This document shows, one piece after another, positions 28,037 to 36,313 of a stretch of DNA of 37,700 nt. The position numbers and the translations under genes were made by a program. A model generated the notes under the pieces. It did no database searches. It was given only the letters and a program-made list of their open reading frames with translations, and was not told the origin of the DNA. The first letter of the stretch is position 1, and the number at the start of each line of letters is the position of its first letter. The stretch spans positions 1 through 37,700 of the forward strand of contig JAQTYB010000013.1 in NCBI GenBank assembly GCA_028688475.1, in the 5' to 3' direction. The DNA comes from Elusimicrobiales bacterium. Its GTDB lineage: Bacteria; Elusimicrobiota; Elusimicrobia; Elusimicrobiales; Elusimicrobiaceae.

Positions 28037-28504
28037 TTACTTGTTTCCGGCGGACTTCTTTATGACAGTGGCCGAACCGCCGGCCTTCTCGATTTTCTCT
28101 TTCGCCGACTTGGAGAACGCGTGGGCGCTCACTTTCAGCGCGCGGTCAAGCGCGCCGCCGCCGAGAATTTTCACCTGGCAGGTGCACGATATCAGCCCTT
28201 CCTTCAAAAGCGCTTCCGGCGTGATTTCGGACTTCGCCGGGAACCGTGAGAGGCTGCCGAGATTCACCCATTCAAAACGGCGGGCGAACTGCGTGTTGGA
28301 AAATCCGCTTTTGGGAATGCGGCGCAGCAGCGATATCTGCCCGCCCTCGAAACCTATCATCTTGCCGTCGCCGGATTCCTTGCGCTGGCCTTTCATGCCG
28401 CGCGTGGCGGTTTCGCCGTGGCCGGAGCCGCGGCCCAGTCCGATTCTTTTCTTTTTGTGCGTCGCGCCGTATTTGGGCGAGAGAGAGTGAAGACCTGTCG
28501 TCAT
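28037..28504 (-). CDS. rplO: 50S ribosomal protein L15
   Basis: The 155-residue product has the glycine-rich RNA-binding N-terminus ('RIGLGRGSGHGETATRGMKG', about 21-40) that threads into 23S rRNA, then 'RIPKSGFSN' and a C-terminal globular part. The start matches the family less well than its neighbours but AAGGGG lies ahead of it. It comes directly after rpsE with a 16-base gap, so the rpmD (L30) gene normally between them is absent. Confidence 0.97.
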   Translation of the reverse strand: MTTGLHSLSPKYGATHKKKRIGLGRGSGHGETATRGMKGQRKESGDGKMIGFEGGQISLLRRIPKSGFSNTQFARRFEWVNLGSLSRFPAKSEITPEALLKEGLISCTCQVKILGGGALDRALKVSAHAFSKSAKEKIEKAGGSATVIKKSAGNK

Positions 28505-28520
28505 AATTCAAAACCCCTTG

Positions 28521-29114
28521 TTAGTTCGCGGCGGGAGACTGCGGCGCCGGCGCTTCCTTGGCGCCCTCCGTCTTGCCGCGCATCCGCGCGATGTCTTCCT
28601 TGCTGCGCAGGCCTTCGAGCGCCTCGCAGGTGGCGTATACCATGTTGAACGGGTTGGAACTGCCGATGTTCTTGGTCAGCACGTTCTTTATCCCCGACGC
28701 TTCCAGCACGGCGCGCACGCCGCTGCCGGCGATGACGCCGGTGCCGGGAGCCGCCGGCTTCATCCAGACCTGGCCGGTGCCGAACCTGCCGGTGATTTCG
28801 TGCGGAATGGTGTCGTTGACAAGCGGAAACTTTATCATGTGCTTGCGCGCATGGGACGCCGCCTTCTGGATGGCGAGCTGCACCTGGTTTGCCTTGCCGA
28901 TTGAAACGCCCACCTTGCCGTTGCAATCGCCCACCACGACGAGCGCGCGAAACGAGAACCGCTTTCCGCCCTTTACCACTTTCGCGGTGCGGGTGATATT
29001 CACCACGGTGAGTTTTTCGCCTTCGATGGCGCCTTCCATCTCGCGCCGAAAACCGCGGGAGGATCTCTCCTTTTTGGCGACGGCTTCTTTTTGTGTTAGC
29101 GTCTTTTCTGACAT
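28521..29114 (-). CDS. rpsE: 30S ribosomal protein S5
   Basis: S5 helps decoding accuracy and forms part of the mRNA entry channel. The 197-residue product has the dsRBD-like fold with '[20 protein letters not shown]' (about 39-58), '[19 protein letters not shown]', and the second domain '[18 protein letters not shown]'. An N-terminal Lys/Glu-rich stretch and an Ala/Pro-rich tail extend it beyond the usual 165 or so residues. GAGGAG lies 7 bases before the ATG. Confidence 0.98.
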   Translation of the reverse strand: MSEKTLTQKEAVAKKERSSRGFRREMEGAIEGEKLTVVNITRTAKVVKGGKRFSFRALVVVGDCNGKVGVSIGKANQVQLAIQKAASHARKHMIKFPLVNDTIPHEITGRFGTGQVWMKPAAPGTGVIAGSGVRAVLEASGIKNVLTKNIGSSNPFNMVYATCEALEGLRSKEDIARMRGKTEGAKEAPAPQSPAAN

Positions 29115-29128
29115 TAAAAGCTCCTCGA

Positions 29129-29494
29129 TTAGAACTTCAGCCCCGCCTCGCGGGCGCCGTCGGCAATGGCTTTGACCTTGCCGTGATAAATCCGTCCCGC
29201 GCGGTCGAAGCAGACTTCCTTCACTCCGGCGTCCAGCGCCTTCTTGGCGATAAGGCCGCCGAGGGCCTTTGCCGCGTCAACCTTCTTGGCGCAGTTGCCG
29301 TATTTGTCGCGGAAATCCTTTGAGAGCGTGGAGGCGTAGGCCAGCGTCCTGCCCGTGGCGTCGTCAACGATTTGCGCGTAAAGATAGCGCAGGCTGCGGT
29401 AAACGGCAAGCCGGGGCCTGGGGTTGGCGGCAACCATGATATTGCGGCGGGTGCGCGCCTTTCTGTACTGGTAGCGGTCCTGTTTGGTAATCAT
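29129..29494 (-). CDS. rplR: 50S ribosomal protein L18
   Basis: L18 binds 5S rRNA. The 121-residue product shows '[20 protein letters not shown]' near the N-terminus, '[20 protein letters not shown]', '[20 protein letters not shown]' and the C-terminal '[19 protein letters not shown]', all as in the family. CGGAG precedes the ATG. It lies between rplF and rpsE with 14-base gaps on both sides. Confidence 0.98.
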   Translation of the reverse strand: MITKQDRYQYRKARTRRNIMVAANPRPRLAVYRSLRYLYAQIVDDATGRTLAYASTLSKDFRDKYGNCAKKVDAAKALGGLIAKKALDAGVKEVCFDRAGRIYHGKVKAIADGAREAGLKF

Positions 29495-29508
29495 CGTTTA
29501 ATCTCCGG

Positions 29509-30078
29509 TTACTTCTTGGCCGCTCCGCCCGAGGCGCCCGCGGCGGTCTTGCCGGCCTTGCGCGCGACATGCTCGCCCTGATAGCGGATGCCGGTCCCCT
29601 GGTAAGGTTCCGGCGGACGCACGCGCCGGATGCGGGCGGCGAAATCTCCGACGAGAATCTTGTCGGTCCCCTTTATCGTCAGCAGGGTTTGCTTCGGGTC
29701 CACCTCCACCTTGAGGCCGGGCGGTATGTCGAAAAGCACCGGGTGGGAAAATCCCAGCTCCATGTTGAGCTTGTTGCCCTGCAGCTGCGCCTTGTAGCCC
29801 AGTCCGCTTATTTCAAGCACTTTCGCGAAGCCCGCGGACACTCCCTGCACTATGTTGGAGAGGCGCGCGCGCGTGGTGCCGAAATCCATGCGGACGAGCT
29901 TGGGCTCGCCGCCGGTCATCTGTACGAAAAGCCGGTTGTCTTTCACTGACACGCCGATGTTCTCGGGCAGGTCGTAGCTCAGCTTGCCCATGGGCCCTTC
30001 GGCGCTCACCTGCCGTCCGAGGACGGCCAGCTTGACCTTTTCGGGTATGGGTATCGGTTGTTTGCCTATCTTGCTCAT
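29509..30078 (-). CDS. rplF: 50S ribosomal protein L6
   Basis: L6 lies at the base of the L7/L12 stalk by the factor-binding centre. The 189-residue product has the two L6 domains ('MSKIGKQPIPIPEKVKLAV' at the start, 'LEISGLGYKAQLQGNKLNME' in the middle) and the conserved 'RRVRPPEPYQGTGIRY' near residues 155-170. The last 14 residues are an extra Ala/Gly/Lys tail. CGGAG lies 8 bases before the ATG. Confidence 0.98.
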   Translation of the reverse strand: MSKIGKQPIPIPEKVKLAVLGRQVSAEGPMGKLSYDLPENIGVSVKDNRLFVQMTGGEPKLVRMDFGTTRARLSNIVQGVSAGFAKVLEISGLGYKAQLQGNKLNMELGFSHPVLFDIPPGLKVEVDPKQTLLTIKGTDKILVGDFAARIRRVRPPEPYQGTGIRYQGEHVARKAGKTAAGASGGAAKK

Positions 30079-30106
30079 ATATCTCCGTCGGACTCCGAAT
30101 CAGCCG

Positions 30107-30499
30107 TCACCACACCTGGCAGATGACTTCGCCGCCGACCTTGCTTTTCTTGGCGGAATAGTCGGTCATTATGCCCTGCGGGGTGGAAAGTATTGTGATG
30201 CCGAAAGGCCCCTTCACCTTCGGGATGTCCGTGTAGGGGCGGTACACCCTGCAGCCGGGCCGGGAAATGCGTCTGAGGCCGTGAATGACCGCTTCTTTTT
30301 CGAGGGTGTATTTGAGGAAAATCCTCACGATGCCGCGCTTGTTCTCGTTATGGATGGGCTTGAAGTTTGCGATATAGCCCTCTTCCTTGAGCACGCGGGC
30401 GAGTTCGTTTTTCAGCCTGGAGAAGGGAACGTCTATGCGCTCCTTGCCCTTGCTGTTGGCGTTGCGGATTCTGGTCAAAAGGTCTGCTATGGGATCCAT
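30107..30499 (-). CDS. rpsH: 30S ribosomal protein S8
   Basis: S8 binds the central domain of 16S rRNA and in E. coli represses the spc operon. The 130-residue product is standard: 'MDPIADLLTRIRNANSKGKE' at the start, 'GLRRISRPGCRVY' in the middle, and 'GITILSTPQGIMTDYSAKKS' near the end. AGGA precedes the ATG by 5 bases. No S8 target structure was recognised by eye in the neighbouring leader regions. Confidence 0.98.
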   Translation of the reverse strand: MDPIADLLTRIRNANSKGKERIDVPFSRLKNELARVLKEEGYIANFKPIHNENKRGIVRIFLKYTLEKEAVIHGLRRISRPGCRVYRPYTDIPKVKGPFGITILSTPQGIMTDYSAKKSKVGGEVICQVW

Positions 30500-30511
30500 G
30501 TTTGTCCTGTA

Positions 30512-30697
30512 TTACCAGCTTGATTTCTTGAGGCCGGGTATAAGCCCCTCGTGCGCCATTTTGCGCAGGCAGATGCGGCAGAGCCCGAAGTCGCGGTAAT
30601 AGCCGCGCGGGCGACCGCAGATCTGGCAGCGGTTGCGGTAGCGCACTGTGAATTTTTGAGGGCGGCGCAGCTTGGCCGTCCATGCGGTTGTTGCCAT
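30512..30697 (-). CDS. rpsZ: 30S ribosomal protein S14, type Z (zinc form)
   Basis: The 61-residue product is the short zinc form of S14: two CxxC pairs in '[10 protein letters not shown]' and '[11 protein letters not shown]' and the closing '[11 protein letters not shown]'. This form is usual in Gram-positive and many deep-branching bacteria, while E. coli has the longer zinc-free form. Some annotations call it rpsN. It sits between rplE and rpsH with 12-base gaps. Confidence 0.98.
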   Translation of the reverse strand: MATTAWTAKLRRPQKFTVRYRNRCQICGRPRGYYRDFGLCRICLRKMAHEGLIPGLKKSSW

Positions 30698-30709
30698 AGT
30701 GAAACCTCT

Positions 30710-31396
30710 TTACGCCTTGACGGCGGTTTTTTCGGGCTTGCGGAACGGCATTCCCAGCAGTTCCAGCAGCGCCCTGCCGCCCTTGTCGTCGTCGGCGGTG
30801 GTGACGAAAGTTATGTTCATTCCGTGCGCTTTGGGCGATTTCTCGACATCTATCTCAGGGAATATCATCTGCTCCTTGAGGCCGATATTGAGGTTGCCGC
30901 GCCCGTCGAAGCATTTCGGGTCGAAGCCGCGGAAATCCCTTATGCGCGGGCACGCTATCGTGACGAAGCGGTCCATGAACTCGTACATGCGGCCGGAGCG
31001 CAGCGTGACGCGCACGCCGATGGGCATGTTTTCGCGCAGCTTGAAGTTCGAGATGGATTTTTTCGCCCGCCGCTGCTGCGGCGCCTGGCCGGTTATGCGG
31101 GCGAGGTCGTCCGTGGCGACTTCGAGCGCCTGGATGTTCTCCTTGGCCTCGGAAACGCCGATGTTGAGCACTATCTTGACGAGCTTCGGTGCCGACATGG
31201 GCGTGGTGAGCCCCAGCTGCTCCACGAGGGCCGGCAGTATCTTGTTCCTATAAGCCGCTTTAAGGCGCGGCATATAATCCTTCGGAACAGACGGAACAGA
31301 CTCGCCGGCGGTATCCTTGGCCTGTCTTCCCCTGGCTTCTTTTGCCACGGGCGCCGAGGCCGCTTTCTTTTCGTTGGTGTCTTTATTCTTTGCCAT
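30710..31396 (-). CDS. rplE: 50S ribosomal protein L5 with long N-terminal extension
   Basis: L5 binds 5S rRNA and contacts P-site tRNA. The L5 core starts at about residue 40 ('YMPRLKAAYRNKILPALVEQ') and includes 'KLVKIVLNIGVSEA', 'ITGQAPQQRRAKKSISNFK' and 'FPEIDVEKSPKAHGMNITFV'. The 228-residue product is about 45-50 residues longer than most L5 proteins, because of a Lys/Ala/Glu-rich, disordered-looking N-terminus. The ATG at 31396 has AAGG close before it, so the extension is likely real and not a misplaced start. Confidence 0.97.
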   Translation of the reverse strand: MAKNKDTNEKKAASAPVAKEARGRQAKDTAGESVPSVPKDYMPRLKAAYRNKILPALVEQLGLTTPMSAPKLVKIVLNIGVSEAKENIQALEVATDDLARITGQAPQQRRAKKSISNFKLRENMPIGVRVTLRSGRMYEFMDRFVTIACPRIRDFRGFDPKCFDGRGNLNIGLKEQMIFPEIDVEKSPKAHGMNITFVTTADDDKGGRALLELLGMPFRKPEKTAVKA

Positions 31397-31417
31397 CTTA
31401 AACCTTGTGCCGGCGCG

Positions 31418-31726
31418 CTATATCGTCTCGCCGCATTTGCGGCAGAGGCGGATTCTTTCGCCGGTCTTCATGGCGCCCGATTTCGGGCGGACCGCCTTGT
31501 CGCACCTGGGGCAGACAAGGGCCACGTTGGAAATATGGATGGGCATCTCTTTCTTCTGCAGGCCGCCCGGCTTGGCCTGCGTGCCGCGGGCATGCTTGGT
31601 AACCATGTTGACGCCGGTGACGAGAACGGAATCCTTGCCCGGCGTCACGCTGCGCACCTCGCCGCGCTTGCCTTTATCCTTGCCGGCGAGCACGACCACC
31701 ATGTCTTTTTTCTTTATGTTGACCAT
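31418..31726 (-). CDS. rplX: 50S ribosomal protein L24
   Basis: L24 is an early 23S rRNA assembly protein. The 102-residue product has the KOW motif near the N-terminus ('KKKDMVVVLAGKDKGKRGEV', 5-24) and two CxxC pairs ('VCPRC' and 'LCRKC') in the C-terminal half that could bind zinc, a variant common in bacterial L24. GAGG lies 10 bases before the ATG. Confidence 0.98.
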   Translation of the reverse strand: MVNIKKKDMVVVLAGKDKGKRGEVRSVTPGKDSVLVTGVNMVTKHARGTQAKPGGLQKKEMPIHISNVALVCPRCDKAVRPKSGAMKTGERIRLCRKCGETI

Positions 31727-31738
31727 ATGTCAAATTCC

Positions 31739-32107
31739 TCAGACCACTTCCGGCGCGAGGGAGATTATCTTGAGGAAATTCTTTTCCCTCAACTCGCGGG
31801 CCACGGGCCCGAACACGCGGGTGCCCTTGGGCTCGCCGTTGTCGTCTATGACGCAGACGGCGTTGTCGTCGAACCGCACGTAGGAGCCGTCGCGGCGGCG
31901 ATGCTCCCGCCTCACGCGGACGACCACGGCCTTGACCACGTCGCCCTTCTTAATGGCGGCGGTGGGCAGCGCGTCTTTCACCGAGCAGACGACGACGTCG
32001 CCCAAAAACGCGTATTTCCTGTAGCTGCCGCCCTTCACCGCGAAACACATCAGCTTGCGCGCGCCGGAATTGTCGGCGACGTTAAGCATAGTTCTGAGCT
32101 GTATCAT
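31739..32107 (-). CDS. rplN: 50S ribosomal protein L14
   Basis: L14 forms intersubunit bridges and binds the silencing factor RsfS in other bacteria. The 122-residue product is of exact family length: '[20 protein letters not shown]' at the start, '[20 protein letters not shown]' in the middle, and '[20 protein letters not shown]' near the end. GAGG precedes the ATG. It heads the spc group, 34 bases after rpsQ. Confidence 0.99.
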   Translation of the reverse strand: MIQLRTMLNVADNSGARKLMCFAVKGGSYRKYAFLGDVVVCSVKDALPTAAIKKGDVVKAVVVRVRREHRRRDGSYVRFDDNAVCVIDDNGEPKGTRVFGPVARELREKNFLKIISLAPEVV

Positions 32108-32141
32108 AATGCCTGTTCCTCAACTCTCCCGAAAAGGCGGC

Positions 32142-32408
32142 TTAGACTTTTGCCTTCGACACGACGCGCGTGACGCGCCATCTCTTGAGCCGCGACAGGG
32201 GCCGCGTGCTGGCTATCTCCACCGTGTCCCCCGCTTTCGACTCGTTTCCCTCGTCGTGCGCGTAGAAGCGGCTCGTCTTGCGCTGCACCTTCTCGTACAT
32301 GGCGTGCCGTGTGACCCGTTCCACCTCTATCACGCGGGTTTTGTCCATCTTGTCGGACACGACGGTGCCCTGAAAAGTCTTTCTGTTAGCGCGTTCTGTA
32401 TCGGACAT
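32142..32408 (-). CDS. rpsQ: 30S ribosomal protein S17
   Basis: S17 is a primary 16S rRNA binder of the small-subunit body. The 88-residue product has the OB-fold pattern 'GTVVSDKMDKTRVIEVERVT' and 'HDEGNESKAGDTVEIASTRP', ending 'SRLKRWRVTRVVSKAKV'. I chose the ATG at 32408, with GAGG about 10 bases upstream; a TTG two codons earlier is too near the Shine-Dalgarno. It follows rpmC by 10 bases. Confidence 0.97.
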   Translation of the reverse strand: MSDTERANRKTFQGTVVSDKMDKTRVIEVERVTRHAMYEKVQRKTSRFYAHDEGNESKAGDTVEIASTRPLSRLKRWRVTRVVSKAKV

Positions 32409-32418
32409 GGTCAAAACC

Positions 32419-32637
32419 TCACTTTTTTGCGCCCGCGGCCTGGGAATCCTTCTCGCGCAGGAAAGTTTCCAGCATGGCGATTTTCCGGCGCAGGGTGCGC
32501 ATTTCCAGCGGATTGGTCAGCGGCGTCGTGGCGTGCTTGAAGGAAAGCGTGAACTGCTTCTCCCGCGCCTGCCTGAGTTCCGCCTTGAGCTCCAGGGCGG
32601 AAAGATTCTTCAAATGCATTTTATCCTTTGTTTTCAT
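32419..32637 (-). CDS. rpmC: 50S ribosomal protein L29
   Basis: L29 lies at the exit of the peptide tunnel where it helps dock SRP and trigger factor. The 72-residue product has the two-helix pattern: 'NLSALELKAELRQAREKQF' and 'LRRKIAMLETFLREKD'. It ends in a short Ala/Lys tail. GAGG is 5 bases before the ATG. It lies between rplP and rpsQ with 10-base gaps. Confidence 0.96.
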   Translation of the reverse strand: MKTKDKMHLKNLSALELKAELRQAREKQFTLSFKHATTPLTNPLEMRTLRRKIAMLETFLREKDSQAAGAKK

Positions 32638-32647
32638 GGGAGCCTCG

Positions 32648-33058
32648 CTAGTCTCTCACCACAAAGCGGGTGCTGATGGGAAGCTTGGCCGCCGCCAGGC
32701 GCATGGCTTTCTTCGCCTCGTCAACGGTGATTCCCTCAAGCTCGAACATTATCCGTCCGGGCTTGACTACGGCGACCCAGTGGTCCGGCGCGCCCTTGCC
32801 TTTTCCCATGCGGGTTTCGGCGGGGTGCTTCGTGATGGCCTTGTCCGGGAAAATGCGTATCCACAGCTTGCCTTTCTTTTTGAGAAAGCGGGCCAGCGTC
32901 ACGCGCGTCGCCTCTATCTGGCGGGCGGTTATCCATTTGGGCTCGAGCGCCTTGAGCCCGTACTCGCCGAAAGCCACGGTGAACCCCAGCTTGGTTTTGC
33001 CTTTTATGCGGGGAGCGCTATGCGGCTTGCGATACTTGACTCGTTTTGGCATCAGCAT
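32648..33058 (-). CDS. rplP: 50S ribosomal protein L16
   Basis: L16 lies near the peptidyl transferase centre and the A-site tRNA. The 136-residue product is full length: '[20 protein letters not shown]' at the start, '[20 protein letters not shown]' next, then '[20 protein letters not shown]'. Its start overlaps the end of rpsC by 41 bases in another frame. The usual family start and an AAGGAG located inside rpsC both support it. Confidence 0.98.
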   Translation of the reverse strand: MLMPKRVKYRKPHSAPRIKGKTKLGFTVAFGEYGLKALEPKWITARQIEATRVTLARFLKKKGKLWIRIFPDKAITKHPAETRMGKGKGAPDHWVAVVKPGRIMFELEGITVDEAKKAMRLAAAKLPISTRFVVRD

Positions 33059-33800
33059 TTAAATCAGGCTCCTTGTTGGGGATTTGCGCTTCAGGCTTTT
33101 GCGACGGCGGCACTATGCTGCCGTCGTCGAAATCGCCGCTCCGGCGCAGTTCCGCCAGAATTTCGCGCGGCGATTTCGCGAAGTGAAGCTTCTTGAAAAT
33201 CCATACTTTTACTCCGATTTTGCCGCTGACAGTGAGCGCCTCGGCGAAACCGTAGTCTATATCCGCGCAGATGGTGTGCAGCGGCACGCGGCCTTCGCGC
33301 TTCCACTCGCGGCGGGCGATTTCGGCGCCGCCGATGCGGCCCGAAACCATTATCTTGATTCCCAGCGCCTTGGCCGACATGGCGCGCTCTATGGCGCGCT
33401 TGAGCGCGCTGGCGTAATGCGCGCGCTTTTCCAGCTGGAAAGCGATGGATTCGGCCACCAGGCGGGCGTCAAGCTCCGGCGTCTTTATCTCGATGACGTT
33501 GACAAAAGTTTTGCTGCCGGTCAGGCGCTCGATGTCGTTTTTAAGCGCTTCGATGTCGGCGCCGCGCTTGCCGATGACCACGCCGGGGCGAGCGGTGTGG
33601 ATGTCCACGCGCAGATAGGCGCCGGCGCGCTCTATGCCTATCCAGCTGACCGCCGCCATCTGAAACCGCCCGCGGATAAGGGCGCGGATATCGAAATCCT
33701 CGCGGATAAGAGCGGGCATGTGCCGCGGCGAAAACCACTTGGATTGCCAGTCCTGCACATATCCAAGCCTCATTGCTCTGGGATGTATTTTATGACCCAT
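33018..33800 (-). CDS. rpsC: 30S ribosomal protein S3 with extended C-terminal tail
   Basis: S3 forms the mRNA entry and helicase site of the 30S subunit. The 260-residue product has the KH domain with '[20 protein letters not shown]' (about 69-88) and the C-terminal S3 domain with '[20 protein letters not shown]'. After about residue 225 comes a polar tail rich in Pro, Lys, Gln, Asp and Ser. The last part of that tail is encoded by the 41 bases shared with rplP. The Shine-Dalgarno lies about 24 bases from the ATG with a short palindrome between them. Confidence 0.97.
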   Translation of the reverse strand: MGHKIHPRAMRLGYVQDWQSKWFSPRHMPALIREDFDIRALIRGRFQMAAVSWIGIERAGAYLRVDIHTARPGVVIGKRGADIEALKNDIERLTGSKTFVNVIEIKTPELDARLVAESIAFQLEKRAHYASALKRAIERAMSAKALGIKIMVSGRIGGAEIARREWKREGRVPLHTICADIDYGFAEALTVSGKIGVKVWIFKKLHFAKSPREILAELRRSGDFDDGSIVPPSQKPEAQIPNKEPDLNADAKTSQVSQAA

Positions 33801-33830
33801 AGTAAGCCGTGATCTTAAGTCACGCTCCTT
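33801..33830 (-). promoter_or_regulatory. rpsC leader: Shine-Dalgarno, short palindrome, start codon
   Basis: On the - strand AAGGAG (33825-33830) is followed by CGTGA-CTTAAGA-TCACG (33808-33824) and seven bases to the ATG. Stem formation would cut the effective distance from the Shine-Dalgarno to the ATG from about 24 to about 7 bases. The inner CTTAAG is itself a palindrome. It falls in the 29-base gap after rplV. Confidence 0.45.
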
Positions 33831-34177
33831 TATTTAGTGTCCGAGACCACGACTGTGAGGTGGCACTCTTTGCGCTTGAAAGGCATCGCCCTGCCCTGCG
33901 GGCCGGGCTGCACGCGCCGCAGCTGCCCCATGGGGCCCTGGTCGGCGAAAGCCGTTTTAATCCATACTCCCGCCGGGTCGAGCTTCCTGCCCGTTTTGAC
34001 GGAAAGATTGGCGGCGGCGGAATGGATGGCCTTCTGGACTATCACCGCGCAGCGGCGCGGCACCAGGGAGACTATCTGCTCGGCGGTCTGCACGTCCTTG
34101 CCGCGTATCTGGTCGAGCACCTGCCCGACTTTTCTTCTGCCGTATCTCTGAAACTTGGACTTGGCGAGAGCTTCCAT
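33830..34177 (-). CDS. rplV: 50S ribosomal protein L22
   Basis: L22 lines the peptide exit tunnel. The 115-residue product has '[20 protein letters not shown]' near the start and the conserved hairpin region '[20 protein letters not shown]' near the end. I chose the ATG at 34177, which gives the family N-terminus; a TTG at 34198 would add seven residues. GAGG lies about 12 bases before the chosen ATG. Confidence 0.96.
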   Translation of the reverse strand: MEALAKSKFQRYGRRKVGQVLDQIRGKDVQTAEQIVSLVPRRCAVIVQKAIHSAAANLSVKTGRKLDPAGVWIKTAFADQGPMGQLRRVQPGPQGRAMPFKRKECHLTVVVSDTK

Positions 34178-34201
34178 AATTATCGTTATCCTCAGCAACA
34201 G

Positions 34202-34489
34202 CTACGTAAGATCCGTCGCTTCCTTGGTATGGGACGCGCCGTGGCCCTTGAACAGCCTCGTGTACGAAAATTCGCCGAGCTTGTGGCCGACCATCCGTTC
34301 GGAAATATAGACCGAAAGGAATTTGCGCCCGTTATGCACCAGGAAAGTGTGTCCGACAAATTCCGGAGATATCGTGCAGGACCGGGCCCATGTCTTCACG
34401 GGCTTTTTTTCGCCGGTCTGGTTCATCTTCTGCACCGCCTGAAGCACGTTCAGGTCAATAAACGGCCCCTTCTTGGTAGACCTTCCCAT
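34202..34489 (-). CDS. rpsS: 30S ribosomal protein S19
   Basis: S19 is in the 30S head and pairs with S13 in a subunit bridge. The 95-residue product matches throughout: '[20 protein letters not shown]' at the start, '[20 protein letters not shown]' in the middle, and '[20 protein letters not shown]' near the end. AGGAGG lies 5 bases before the ATG, one of the strongest sites here. Confidence 0.99.
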   Translation of the reverse strand: MGRSTKKGPFIDLNVLQAVQKMNQTGEKKPVKTWARSCTISPEFVGHTFLVHNGRKFLSVYISERMVGHKLGEFSYTRLFKGHGASHTKEATDLT

Positions 34490-34507
34490 CCATCCTCCTA
34501 AAATGCG

Positions 34508-35347
34508 CTAGGCGTTGGTTTTGCCTTTGCGCCTGTCCTGAACAATCATCCAGTCCCATATTTTGGCGGGTCTGGTCTTAAAGCCCTTGGAGGGCTGGTT
34601 CCACGGCGAGCGGGGCACGTTGTTGCCCTTCGACTTGCCTCTGCCGCCGCCCATGGGGTGGTCCACCGCGTTCATCGCCGAGCCGCGCACCGTCGGGCGC
34701 CAGCCGCGGTGGCGGTTGCGCCCCGCGTTGCCGATGATGACGGTGTTATGCTCGACGTTACCGACCTGGCCTATGGTGGCCATGCAGCCCACCGGCACCT
34801 TGCGGATTTCGCCGGAAGGCATCTTGAGCTGGGCGTAATCGCCCTCTTTGGCCATCAGCTGGGCCTGGCCTCCGGCGGAGCGGACCATCTGGGCGCCCTT
34901 CGTCGGATGCAGCTCTATCGCGTGCAGGAACGTGCCTTCGGGGATATTCTTTATAGGAAGCGCGTTGCCGGTCTTTATCTCGGCCTGCGGGCCGCTCATA
35001 AGCTTGTCGCCCACAACGATGCCGGCGGGGTGGAGAATGTAGCGCTTCTCGCCGTCGGCGTAGTTGAGCAGGCAGATGCGCGCGCTGCGGTTCGGGTCGT
35101 ACTCTATGGAGGCGACCGTCGCCGGAACGCCGAACTTTTCGCGCTTGAAATCTATGACGCGGTAGGCGCGCTTGTGGCCGCCGCCGTGGTGGCGGACCAT
35201 GACCATGCCGGTGTTGTTGCGTCCGCCGGACTTGCGCATGCCGCGGGTAAGGCTTTTTTCCGGAGCGGTTTTGGTTATCTCCGAGAAATCGGCCACCGAG
35301 ATGAATCTCCGCGAGGGAGTGTACGGCCTGAATGACTTGCTTGGCAT
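34508..35347 (-). CDS. rplB: 50S ribosomal protein L2
   Basis: L2 is needed for subunit joining and peptidyl transfer. The 279-residue product is of normal length, with '[20 protein letters not shown]' (about 42-61), the RNA-binding part, and the near-invariant '[20 protein letters not shown]' (about 223-242) that carries the histidine close to the catalytic centre. GAGAGG lies about 12 bases before the ATG. Confidence 0.99.
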   Translation of the reverse strand: MPSKSFRPYTPSRRFISVADFSEITKTAPEKSLTRGMRKSGGRNNTGMVMVRHHGGGHKRAYRVIDFKREKFGVPATVASIEYDPNRSARICLLNYADGEKRYILHPAGIVVGDKLMSGPQAEIKTGNALPIKNIPEGTFLHAIELHPTKGAQMVRSAGGQAQLMAKEGDYAQLKMPSGEIRKVPVGCMATIGQVGNVEHNTVIIGNAGRNRHRGWRPTVRGSAMNAVDHPMGGGRGKSKGNNVPRSPWNQPSKGFKTRPAKIWDWMIVQDRRKGKTNA

Positions 35348-35366
35348 AATGCTTGAAACCTCTCCG

Positions 35367-35660
35367 TCAGGCTGCTGGGGTGGTGTCTATTTTCTGGCCT
35401 TCGGCCAGGGTGACAACCGCCTTCTTCCAGTCGGACCTGTAACCGGCGAAGCGCCCCATCCGGTGCAGCTTGCCGCCGACGATCATCGTGCAGACTTTGG
35501 TGACCTTGACCTTGAACAGCTTTTCCACCGCCGTGCGGACGTCGGACTTGGTCGACTCTTTGGCAACCTCGAAACTGTAGCGGTTGCCTTTTTCTTTCAT
35601 GATGAGGCTTTTTTCGGTGAGGATGGGCCTCTTCAAAACCGAGAATATGTCCCTGCTCAT
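35367..35660 (-). CDS. rplW: 50S ribosomal protein L23
   Basis: L23 is the trigger-factor and SRP docking site at the tunnel exit. The 97-residue product has '[20 protein letters not shown]' and '[20 protein letters not shown]' as in the family. The frame is open far upstream through rplD in another register, but the ATG at 35660, overlapping the rplD stop as ATGA, gives the family start. Confidence 0.98.
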   Translation of the reverse strand: MSRDIFSVLKRPILTEKSLIMKEKGNRYSFEVAKESTKSDVRTAVEKLFKVKVTKVCTMIVGGKLHRMGRFAGYRSDWKKAVVTLAEGQKIDTTPAA

Positions 35661-36295
35661 TTCTGCTCCCCCTTGCCGGACCAGAGTCCGCCGAGGTTGT
35701 CCAGCGCGGCCCGCGTCATTATGACCTTGCTGCTGTTGAGCACGTCGTACGCGTTGAGCTCCGAGGGGCGGGCGTTGGACACGCCGCGGATGTTGCGCGA
35801 CGCGGTTTCGACATTCTTGTTTTCGCGCATGGAAACGAGAAGCGGCTTGCGCCCCGCGGTGAACGAGCGCAGCACCGCGACAAGCTCTTTCGTCTTGGGC
35901 TGCGCGATGTCGAACTTGTCCACGATAACCATGCCGCCCTCGGCGAATTTTGCGGAAAGCGCCTGCGCCAGCGCGAGCCGGCGTTTGGCCTGCGGCATTT
36001 CGCGCCGGAAGCTGTGGGGCCTGGGGCCGAACACGACGCCGCCCTTTCTCCACAACGGGGAGCGGGTGCTGCCCTGCCGCGAGCGTCCGGTGTGTTTCTG
36101 CTTCCAGGGCTTTTTGCCGCCGCCGGAAATTTCGCTCCGGGTTTTGGAACTGGCGTTGCCGGCGCGCAGATTGGCAAGATGCGCGGTGACGACTTCGTAG
36201 AGGAAATGCGGCTCGGGTTTGTGCCCGAAAAGCGTTTCGGGAAGCTCGCACTTGCCGATTGTTTCACCTTTTATGTTTAGAACTGCTGTTTCCAT
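35657..36295 (-). CDS. rplD: 50S ribosomal protein L4
   Basis: L4 lines the exit tunnel and in E. coli also represses the S10 operon. The 212-residue product has the tunnel loop 'KKPWKQKHTGRSRQGSTRSP' (about 61-80) and 'GVVFGPRPHSFRREMPQAKR'. GGAAGG lies 7 bases before the ATG. No L4-binding leader was identified upstream of rpsJ; the 49-base tuf-rpsJ gap is too short for the long E. coli type leader. Confidence 0.98.
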   Translation of the reverse strand: METAVLNIKGETIGKCELPETLFGHKPEPHFLYEVVTAHLANLRAGNASSKTRSEISGGGKKPWKQKHTGRSRQGSTRSPLWRKGGVVFGPRPHSFRREMPQAKRRLALAQALSAKFAEGGMVIVDKFDIAQPKTKELVAVLRSFTAGRKPLLVSMRENKNVETASRNIRGVSNARPSELNAYDVLNSSKVIMTRAALDNLGGLWSGKGEQK

Positions 36296-36313
36296 GTCTT
36301 TTCCTTCCGGAAA

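Noticed and set aside
30551..32173. A 540-codon open frame on the + strand across rpsZ, rplE, rplX and rplN
   Set aside because: It lies opposite four certain ribosomal protein genes and is a by-product of high-GC codon use; its translation resembles no protein family.
35661..36251. A long upstream extension of the rplW frame
   Set aside because: It is the rplD gene read in another frame; L23 begins at 35660 with an ATGA overlap.
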